Origin: an uncultured Eubacteriales bacterium
GTDB lineage: Bacteria > Bacillota > Clostridia > Peptostreptococcales > Anaerovoracaceae
Assembly (NCBI GenBank): GCA_900551415.1
Contig: URWB01000012.1
Coordinates: 1 to 28,155 of the forward strand
DNA: 28,155 nt
Direction: 5' to 3'
Under the pieces are notes generated by a model, which made no database searches, was not told the DNA's origin, and saw only the letters and a list, made by a program, of their open reading frames with translations. The position numbers were made by a program, and so were the translations under genes. Positions 22,895 through 28,155 of the stretch are shown here, piece by piece; the first letter of the stretch is position 1, and every line of letters starts with the position of its first letter.

Positions 22895-24871
22895 ATGAGT
22901 ACAGAAGAAGTAAGAACCGCGCAGAATCCGGAGGCTGCGGAAGTAGATACAGAGGAATTTTCGGCAGAGCAATTGAGCGAACAGAGAAAGATTCGCCGTG
23001 AAAAATTAAGAACGCTGCAGGAAGCGGACAGAAACCCATATCTGGAGGAAAACTGGAACGTGACCGCGCATAGCAAGGATATTAAGGATAATTTCGAAGC
23101 GATGGAGGATCAGGAGGTTTCCTGCGCGGGCAGGATCATGGCCTTCCGCCAGATGGGCAAAGCTTCTTTTATCGATCTGCAGGATAAGCAGGGCAGGATC
23201 CAGTGTTTCGTTTCCAGAGACGCGATCGGCGCGGACGAATACAAGTTCTTTAAGACCTACGACATTGGCGATATTGTCGGCGTGGAGGGTACAGTATTCA
23301 AGACCAAGACCGGGGAGGTTTCCATCAAGGCAAGCCGTCTGGTTCTGCTCTCCAAGTCTTTGCAGGTACTGCCAAACAAGTGGCAGGGGCTGAAGGATCA
23401 GGATATCCGCTATCGTCAGAGATATGTAGATTTGATCATGAATCCGGAAGTACAGGAAATGTTCTATAAGAGAGCCAGGATCATCAAGGAGATTAAGAGA
23501 GTTCTGGAAGAAGATTACGGCTATCTGGAAGTGGATACCCCAATCCTGACGACCATCGCCGGCGGCGCGAACGCGAGACCGTTCAATACGCACCACAATA
23601 CGCTGGATCTGGATATGAAGCTGCGTATTTCCAACGAGCTGTTCTTAAAGAGACTGATCGTCGGCGGCCTCGACAGAGTATATGAAATGGGCAAAATGTT
23701 CCGTAACGAGGGCATGGACAGAAATCACAATCCGGAATTCACATCCATGGAATGCTACGCGGCGTATGGCGATATGGAGCTGGTGATTGAGGTAACCGAA
23801 CAGATTGTCTACAAGGCAGCGATGGCTGTGAACGGAACGCCGATTCTCAAGTATCAGGGCAAGGAATTCGATGTGACACCGCCTTGGAAGAGAATCGACA
23901 TGACAGACTTCGTTTGTGAAGTCACCGGAATAGATTTCCATCATATCGAGGATGATGAAACCGCGAGAGCGGAAGCGATCAAGTACGGCATGGATGAGAA
24001 AGACGTACGGCACTGGACACGCGGTAAGATTATCGCGGAAATGTTCGAGGAATACTGCGAAGATCTTCCGGGTGTGCTGGACGGACCGGCGCCGGTATTT
24101 GTCACCGGACATCCGGTGGAGATCTCACCGCTGGCAAAGAGAAGCAAGGTGGATCCGAGAATCACGCGTCGTTTCGAAGGCTATATCAACGGCTGGGAAA
24201 TCTGCAACGGCTTCTCCGAGCTGAACGACCCGATTGACCAGTATAACCGTTTTGCGGAGCAGCAGGCGCAGCTTGACGCGGGGCTGGATGAAGAAGCGCA
24301 CCCGATGGATATGGACTTCGTCAACGCGCTGGAGGTTGGTCTGCCTCCGACAGGCGGACTGGGCATCGGCATCGACAGAGTCATCATGCTGATCACCGAC
24401 GCGCCGAGCATTCGCGATATTATCCTCTTCCCGACCATGAAGCCGGTCGGCGCTGACAAGAAGGCAGACGTATCGCCAAAGAAGGTTAGAGTTCTTGATG
24501 AAACAAAGATCGAGGTAGAGCCTTTATTCGAAGAATATGTAGACTTTGATTCTTTCGCAGCCTGTGATTTCAGAGCAGTGAAAATCAAAGCATGCACAGA
24601 GGTTCCAAAGAGTAAGAAGCTTCTGAAGTTTGTCCTTAACGATGGAAGCGGCACAGACAGGATCATTCTTTCGGGTATTCACGGATATTATGAACCGGAA
24701 GAACTGGTCGGCAAGACTGCGGTTGCCATCACAAACCTTCCGCCTAGAAAGATGATGGGCGAAGAAAGCAACGGCATGCTTTTGTCCTGCATCAACAAGT
24801 ATGATGGCGAAGAAATGCTGAATTTCATCATGCTGGATGACCAGATTCCGGCAGGCGCGAAGGTGTATTAA
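22895..24871 (+). CDS. lysS: Lysyl-tRNA synthetase (class II) fused to a C-terminal tRNA-binding domain
   Basis: 658 residues, about 150 longer than ordinary bacterial LysS. Residues about 1-40 are a charged extension. An OB-fold anticodon-binding domain (about 75-170) precedes the class II catalytic core (about 185-530), with motif 2 MGKMFRNEGMDRNHNPEFTS and motif 3 GLGIGIDRVIML. After a linker, about 550-658 form an EMAP-II/Trbp111-like tRNA-binding domain (FRAVKIKACTEVPKSKKLLK, PPRKMMGEESNGMLLS) as found on methionyl-tRNA synthetase. It would raise tRNA affinity. Third-position base use becomes visibly more A/T-rich in this tail. AGAAAGGA precedes the ATG. Confidence 0.96.
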   Translation: MSTEEVRTAQNPEAAEVDTEEFSAEQLSEQRKIRREKLRTLQEADRNPYLEENWNVTAHSKDIKDNFEAMEDQEVSCAGRIMAFRQMGKASFIDLQDKQGRIQCFVSRDAIGADEYKFFKTYDIGDIVGVEGTVFKTKTGEVSIKASRLVLLSKSLQVLPNKWQGLKDQDIRYRQRYVDLIMNPEVQEMFYKRARIIKEIKRVLEEDYGYLEVDTPILTTIAGGANARPFNTHHNTLDLDMKLRISNELFLKRLIVGGLDRVYEMGKMFRNEGMDRNHNPEFTSMECYAAYGDMELVIEVTEQIVYKAAMAVNGTPILKYQGKEFDVTPPWKRIDMTDFVCEVTGIDFHHIEDDETARAEAIKYGMDEKDVRHWTRGKIIAEMFEEYCEDLPGVLDGPAPVFVTGHPVEISPLAKRSKVDPRITRRFEGYINGWEICNGFSELNDPIDQYNRFAEQQAQLDAGLDEEAHPMDMDFVNALEVGLPPTGGLGIGIDRVIMLITDAPSIRDIILFPTMKPVGADKKADVSPKKVRVLDETKIEVEPLFEEYVDFDSFAACDFRAVKIKACTEVPKSKKLLKFVLNDGSGTDRIILSGIHGYYEPEELVGKTAVAITNLPPRKMMGEESNGMLLSCINKYDGEEMLNFIMLDDQIPAGAKVY

Positions 24872-24902
24872 GCGTCCTAAAAATGGGATAAAAAGTCTCT
24901 CA

Positions 24903-24942
24903 TGCACCAAATCGTGCACCAATTTATACCGAGAGTGCACCA
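24903..24942 (+). repeat. Three copies of GTGCACCA-type motif after lysS
   Basis: TGCACCAA at 24903-24910 and 24915-24922, and TGCACCA at 24936-24942. Short spaced repeats downstream of lysS that no gene explains; could be chance or an old integration or repeat scar. The 227-bp gap 24872-25098 otherwise holds only the terminator. Confidence 0.4.
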
Positions 24943-24968
24943 CAAAGGCAGAGAGAAATGTGCAAATG

Positions 24969-25006
24969 AAAACAGCCCCGCAGAAGCGATTCTGCAGGGC
25001 TGTTTT
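24969..25006. terminator. Bidirectional terminator between convergent lysS and P-type ATPase genes
   Basis: AAAACAGCCC (24969-24978) pairs with GGGCTGTTTT (24997-25006). An inner GCAGAA/TTCTGC stem closes a GCGA tetraloop, with one mismatch between the stems. A and T runs on both flanks let it work in both directions. Confidence 0.9.
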
Positions 25007-25098
25007 GATGATTCGAACGGCAAGAGCGGCAGGCAGAAGGCCAATAATTCCGGCTGTCGATTCAAAGAGCAACAGCTTTTGAAACTCGCCACCTTTGT

Positions 25099-27195
25099 TT
25101 ATGCTGGAGCATTCTCATCCTCGCTTGGCAAATCGGTCATATTTTTCAGACTGATGCCGAGCGTGGCACCATTGTGAAGTAAAGCCGAGGTTGTAGGGGG
25201 CAAGAATCCTGCCGCACCTAACGCGATCAATGCCAGGTTGAAACCTACGATAAAGCGGTAGCTGCTGCGGATACGTCCCATCAGCGCAATGCTGAGCCTG
25301 CGCAGTGTCACCAGCGCGAAGAGATCCTCCGAGGCAATGGTGATGTCAGCAATCTCGCGAGCAATCGCCGCACCGGTGGAGATGGCAATGCCTGCGTCTG
25401 CTTCCGACAGAGCAGGAGAATCGTTGATGCCGTCTCCCACCATGATGACAGTGTGTCCCTTTGCCTTTTCCTGACGGATAAACGATGCTTTGTCCTCCGG
25501 CAAAACTTCCGCGAATACGGCGTCTACGCCTACCTCAGCGGCAACGGATTCCGCGGTGCGGCGGTTGTCCCCGGTCATCATGACCACATTGACAAAGCCG
25601 CTTTTATGCAGTGCTTTTATCGCATCCCGCGCCTCTCGCCGAAGGGGATCGTGGATGCAGATGACCGCTGCCAGTTCTCCGTCAACACAAAGATACAGAT
25701 GGGAATAGGCGGCAGATAGCTCATTGTATTTGTCCTGTTCCCCCTCAGGGATACGGCAGCCTTCGTCCTCAAAGACAAAATGCGCGCTGCCGATAACGAC
25801 CTTCTTACCCTCGACCATACTGGAAATACCATGCGCCACCAAATATTGCACCTGCGAATGATATTCCTCGTGAGTCAGTCCGCGGCGCTTCGCTTCCTCC
25901 ACAACAGCATTGGCCATGGAGTGAGGATAGTGTTCTTCCAGGCAGGCGGCAAGGCGGAGCATTTCCGCCTCATCATGTCCGCCGAAGGAAACAATTTGTG
26001 CCACCTTCGGCGCGGCATAGGTCAGTGTGCCGGTCTTGTCGAACACGATGGTATCCGCTTTGGCTACCGCCTCTAAAAAGCGTCCGCCCTTGACAGAAAT
26101 ATGATAGCCGTTGCATTCCCGCATAGCAGACAACACCGCGATGGGAATAGCCAGCTTCAGCGCGCAGGAGAAGTCCACCATCAGCACCGACAGCATTTTG
26201 GTCACATTTCGGGTCAACAGGTATGTCAGCGCCGTGCCGGCCAAAGTATAAGGAACCAACCTGTCCGCCATCCGAGATGCTTTGTCTTCAGCGGTGGATT
26301 TTAACTTTTCTGATTCCTCAATCATCCGAACCACGCGGTCATACCGTCCGCTGCCGGATAACTTTTCCACGCAGATTACACATTCGCCTTCTTCAGCAAC
26401 TGTACCGGCATAAACAGGACTGCCGGGGCGCTTTGGCACAGGCATGGATTCGCCGGTGAGAGAGGACTGGTTCACCATAGCTTCACCCTCCGCCACCTTG
26501 CCATCCAGGGGAATCATGCCGCCGGCGCGGATTACGATACGATCGCCCGGTTTTACGTCTGTGATCTTTGTCAGTATTTCTGTTCCATTTGCCTGCAGCC
26601 AGACGTTATCGACCCGCAGACTCATGGCTGAAGCGAGGTCTGCTACGGACTTTTTGCGTGTCCACTCCTCCAAAATTTCACCTAGCCCTAGCATGAACAT
26701 GACAGAACCCGCGGTAGAAAAATCACCTCTTGTCATGGATACCGTGATGGCAGTGGCATCCAACACAGCAACGGACAATCTTCCATGGCGCAGTGCCAAA
26801 AATCCTTCTTTGATGTACTTTACAGAGCGAAACAACGCCAGTGCCGACGTGATCGGTGCCGGCAGGAACAGCTTGGAAACGCATCGTCTCATGAGGGTGA
26901 TGGCGAGCTTGTCCTCAAACTCTCGATTCAGTTCTCGGGAGGTATGCTCCGGCACCAGTTCCATGCCTTCCGCCTTGGCAAAGGAGAAGGATGCCAGCGC
27001 GGCGATGACGTCCCCGCGCGTTCCGTTGTACACCACCACCGCGTCCTGGGTTCGGTCATAAACCTTTACATCCTGTACGCCGTCCTGCGCACGCAGATAG
27101 TATTCCAGTACATCCGCCTGCGATAAGCTCATCCGTCCGCAGCACAAGTGTACACGCAGGCGTCCCGGCAAATCATGTAGGATTGTACATTTCAT
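25099..27195 (-). CDS. P1B-type heavy-metal P-type ATPase with atypical metal-site motif
   Basis: 698 residues. N-terminal about 1-75 is an HMA-like fold without a CxxC. Then come transmembrane segments, the actuator motif TGES (247-250), phosphorylation motif DKTGTLT (D386), MTGDN (540-544) and GDGIND (587-592). Where P1B pumps have CPC in transmembrane helix 6, this has FSC (342-344, in DFSCALKLAIP). The HP signature of the nucleotide domain reads PHS (424-426). The last helix keeps ALLHNGAT. Such variants belong to a CtpC-like branch linked to Mn or other non-Cu metals; the metal is not provable here. AAGGTGG lies upstream and it starts 3 bp after the small partner gene. Confidence 0.9.
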   Translation of the reverse strand: MKCTILHDLPGRLRVHLCCGRMSLSQADVLEYYLRAQDGVQDVKVYDRTQDAVVVYNGTRGDVIAALASFSFAKAEGMELVPEHTSRELNREFEDKLAITLMRRCVSKLFLPAPITSALALFRSVKYIKEGFLALRHGRLSVAVLDATAITVSMTRGDFSTAGSVMFMLGLGEILEEWTRKKSVADLASAMSLRVDNVWLQANGTEILTKITDVKPGDRIVIRAGGMIPLDGKVAEGEAMVNQSSLTGESMPVPKRPGSPVYAGTVAEEGECVICVEKLSGSGRYDRVVRMIEESEKLKSTAEDKASRMADRLVPYTLAGTALTYLLTRNVTKMLSVLMVDFSCALKLAIPIAVLSAMRECNGYHISVKGGRFLEAVAKADTIVFDKTGTLTYAAPKVAQIVSFGGHDEAEMLRLAACLEEHYPHSMANAVVEEAKRRGLTHEEYHSQVQYLVAHGISSMVEGKKVVIGSAHFVFEDEGCRIPEGEQDKYNELSAAYSHLYLCVDGELAAVICIHDPLRREARDAIKALHKSGFVNVVMMTGDNRRTAESVAAEVGVDAVFAEVLPEDKASFIRQEKAKGHTVIMVGDGINDSPALSEADAGIAISTGAAIAREIADITIASEDLFALVTLRRLSIALMGRIRSSYRFIVGFNLALIALGAAGFLPPTTSALLHNGATLGISLKNMTDLPSEDENAPA

Positions 27196-27198
27196 GGA

Positions 27199-27480
27199 TC
27201 ATTCCACCTTGCTTTCCTCTGCGGATGTTTCTGCGGAAGTATCCTCTACTACGGCGGCAACCTCTGTCTCCGCACGGCGTTCATTGATGACCTTGGCTTC
27301 CGCGTAGATATCGCCGGCGTTTTCCCGCACAGCAGCAGCAGTGGTCATCACGCTGTCCTTGGCGCGAAGCGCGGCAGCGGTAGTGTGAGCGTAGACCTTC
27401 TTCGCGTCCTCACTGCATAGCAGTTTGACACCCGCTGTGCCAAACAGTACACCTGTTGCAAATAAACCGATTTTTTTCAT
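27199..27480 (-). CDS. DUF6110-like small membrane-associated protein
   Basis: 93 residues: a hydrophobic N-terminus (MKKIGLFATGVLFGTAGVKL, one membrane segment or uncleaved anchor) with a Cys just after, then a long amphipathic, Ala-rich helix with KKVYAHTTAAALRAKDSVM and VRENAGDIYAEAKVINERRA, and an acidic tail. I recognise this as the small protein commonly found next to P1B ATPases of this branch. The start at 27480 is set by AGGAGG 9 bases upstream; an ATG two codons earlier is too close. A frame open to 27591, with GGGAG before an ATG at 27582, could give a longer form. Role unknown; perhaps an accessory or metal-delivery subunit of the pump. Confidence 0.8.
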   Translation of the reverse strand: MKKIGLFATGVLFGTAGVKLLCSEDAKKVYAHTTAAALRAKDSVMTTAAAVRENAGDIYAEAKVINERRAETEVAAVVEDTSAETSAEESKVE

Positions 27481-27597
27481 AATCATGAACCTCCTAATAG
27501 TAAGAATGTATATATCAAACCGATCACCGAAAGGTCGGCGCCGGAATGAGTCTGGTGTTTTTGGATTTTTTGTGTTTTTCATCTCGGCCACTCCCTG

Positions 27598-27653
27598 CTG
27601 GTTAGCATCATCTAACCAGCGTGCGTACAGATCTGGGGTTAGACAAAGCTAAC
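27598..27653. promoter_or_regulatory. Pair of GTTAG-N6-CTAAC palindromes (candidate metalloregulator operators)
   Basis: CTGGTTAG-CATCAT-CTAACCAG (27598-27619, 8-bp arms) and GTTAG-ACAAAG-CTAAC (27638-27653), 37 bp centre to centre, upstream of the metal ATPase operon. Shared core and spacing suggest one dimeric regulator. DtxR-family boxes use the same GTTAG/CTAAC half-sites but with a much shorter gap, so a DtxR/MntR relative is only a guess. Confidence 0.5.
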
Positions 27654-27662
27654 TGATATGCT

Positions 27663-27910
27663 TTGAAAAAGCCGCGTTTTTCGCGGCCCTTCGGCTTCTG
27701 CAAACAACTCCTTGCAGGCGCCGCATACCAGTGTTTGCGCGTGGTATCCCTGTGTCTCCAGCTTCCCGATCTGCTCCTTGTGAGAAACCATCAGGATCAA
27801 TCCGCGCAGTGTCAGGTTTCTTTCGGAAAGGCTTCGCGGAGCTGGCCTGTTTCCTAATCGGTAAAAGCTAAGATTACGCCTCCCTAAAATATGACTACTT
27901 TGCTTCTTTT
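27663..27910 (-). ncRNA. Unassigned hairpin-rich transcript: leader RNA, small RNA or small-protein gene
   Basis: Bounded by a consensus promoter (27945-27917) and an intrinsic terminator (27687-27666), giving an about 245-nt leftward transcript. Possible hairpins (plus-strand arm coordinates): TAATC 27855-27859/GATTA 27872-27876; GGAAAGGC 27825-27832/GCC-TG-TTTCC 27845-27854; ATACCA 27725-27730/TGGTAT 27742-27747; CGGC and CTGCAA 27692-27703 with TTGCAG and GCCG 27712-27723. I cannot match it to a riboswitch class I know. One reverse frame is also open (about 27900 to 27639), with a 50-codon ATG version (27791-27639) containing LVCGACKELF, but it lacks a clear ribosome binding site and runs through the terminator. 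Confidence 0.4.
27666..27687 (-). terminator. Intrinsic terminator upstream of the metal ATPase operon
   Basis: Reverse strand GCCGCG (27687-27682), loop AAAAA, CGCGGC (27676-27671), then TTTTT (27670-27666); two G-U and one A-U pair can extend the stem. It either ends a separate small transcript or attenuates transcription into the DUF6110-ATPase genes. Confidence 0.75.
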
Positions 27911-27916
27911 GGTCGT

Positions 27917-27945
27917 ATTATATCGCGCTTCGGTTCTCTTTGCAA
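27917..27945 (-). promoter_or_regulatory. Strong leftward promoter
   Basis: Reverse strand TTGCAA (27945-27940), 17-bp spacer, perfect TATAAT (27922-27917). GGGAGG follows at 27884-27879 but no start codon is properly spaced after it. Confidence 0.75.
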
Positions 27946-27998
27946 GAGGTGATTAGATTTTTTTCGTAATTCTTTTCGTATTTTTCTGCAAATTCCGC

Positions 27999-28027
27999 TT
28001 GCTTTCGGTGTGCGCTTGTGCTATCAT
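27999..28027 (+). promoter_or_regulatory. rpmE promoter, extended -10 type
   Basis: TTGCTT (27999-28004), 17-bp spacer, TATCAT (28022-28027) preceded by TG one base upstream (28019-28020), an extended -10. Divergent from the promoter at 27917-27945. Confidence 0.6.
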
Positions 28028-28032
28028 ATAAG

Positions 28033-28108
28033 GGCTGTAAAAGTTTTTGCGGCCAAATAAAAAATATGTCGGCAGGTTGTAAGCCCGGCAGGAAAGGCAG
28101 AGACGAAC
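28033..28108 (+). promoter_or_regulatory. rpmE 5' leader, possible ribosomal-protein leader structure
   Basis: A hairpin of about eight pairs (28033-28040 with 28047-28054, two G-U pairs) is followed by a region with a repeated CGGCAGG (28070-28076, 28086-28092) and the purine-rich ribosome binding site. L31 leader motifs have been predicted in Firmicutes; whether this is one needs a covariance search. Confidence 0.35.
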
Positions 28109-28155
28109 ATGAAGGAAGGAATCCATCCTGATTATAAGGAATGTAAAGTAACTTG
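28109..28155 (+). CDS. rpmE: 50S ribosomal protein L31, N-terminal 15 codons (cut by window edge)
   Basis: MKEGIHPDYKECKVT followed by TG, then the window ends. KEGIHPxY and the approach to residue 16, where the zinc-binding 'C+' paralog has its first cysteine, are typical of RpmE; the next codon begins TG as expected for Cys. GGAAAGG lies 11 bases upstream of the ATG. Confidence 0.9.
   Translation, partial: MKEGIHPDYKECKVT

Noticed and set aside
27663..27857. 64-codon rightward frame over the hairpin-rich segment
   Set aside because: Starts inside the terminator hairpin with no ribosome binding site; composition looks like the complement of the structured element.
1..28155. CRISPR arrays, tRNA or rRNA genes, insertion sequences, prophage genes
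   Set aside because: Reading all intergenic stretches showed no regularly spaced repeats beyond those listed, no cloverleaf with GTTCGA-type arm, and no transposase or phage motifs.

Overview
The window looks like a chromosomal segment of a low-to-mid GC, anaerobic Gram-positive bacterium of the class Clostridia. The pointers are consensus sigma-A-type promoters with 17-bp spacers, strong AGGAGG ribosome binding sites, a biotin-dependent Na+-translocating decarboxylase cluster, an ornithine-racemase-type enzyme, a lysyl-tRNA synthetase fused to a C-terminal tRNA-binding domain, AddB in place of RecB/RecC, and the start of a Cys-containing rpmE. A relative of the Anaerovoracaceae / Family XIII is my guess, but that is inference and no 16S or marker tree is available here.

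Region 1 (1-7304) is metabolic. Leftward from about 7300 runs a five-gene operon: a divergent MmdA/12S-type carboxyltransferase, an OadG-like small membrane subunit, a biotin carrier, the OadB-type Na+ pump and an OadA/5S-type carboxyltransferase. It meets a rightward Lrp/AsnC regulator tail to tail. Divergent from that regulator is a second leftward unit: an aspartate/glutamate-family racemase, a class I aminotransferase and the start of pyruvate phosphate dikinase. Read together, amino acid nitrogen is moved to or from oxaloacetate, oxaloacetate decarboxylation drives Na+ export, and pyruvate is interconverted with PEP. Having both 12S-like and 5S-like carboxyltransferases plus a free biotin carrier is the subunit set of propionibacterial transcarboxylase, here placed beside a sodium pump. 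This is the most interesting metabolic hypothesis in the window.

Region 2 (7305-10582) is looser: apparent decayed gene fragments, a 3 x 13-bp tandem repeat, an ATP-binding/HTH (RecG-like, AlbA-family) regulator that lacks its usual N-terminal domain, a geranylgeranyl-reductase-type flavoprotein and a 21-bp direct repeat.

Region 3 (10583-18286) is rightward housekeeping: prfB with its programmed +1 frameshift, tex, a HAD phosphatase and addB (without addA beside it). Region 4 (18287-19208) carries a 47-bp inverted repeat and a hicA-hicB toxin-antitoxin pair under a consensus promoter whose spacer is a doubled palindrome. The 57-aa HicA is easily missed by gene callers.

Region 5 (19209-25006) holds type I asparaginase (leftward), then rightward deoD, an ornithine/alanine-racemase-family enzyme, greA and lysS, ending in a bidirectional terminator. 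Region 6 (25007-28155) is a leftward metal-related operon, a DUF6110-like protein plus a P1B-type ATPase with an atypical metal motif. Upstream lie a pair of GTTAG-N6-CTAAC palindromes and a promoter-to-terminator segment rich in hairpins that may be an unrecognised leader or small RNA. The window ends in the first codons of rpmE.
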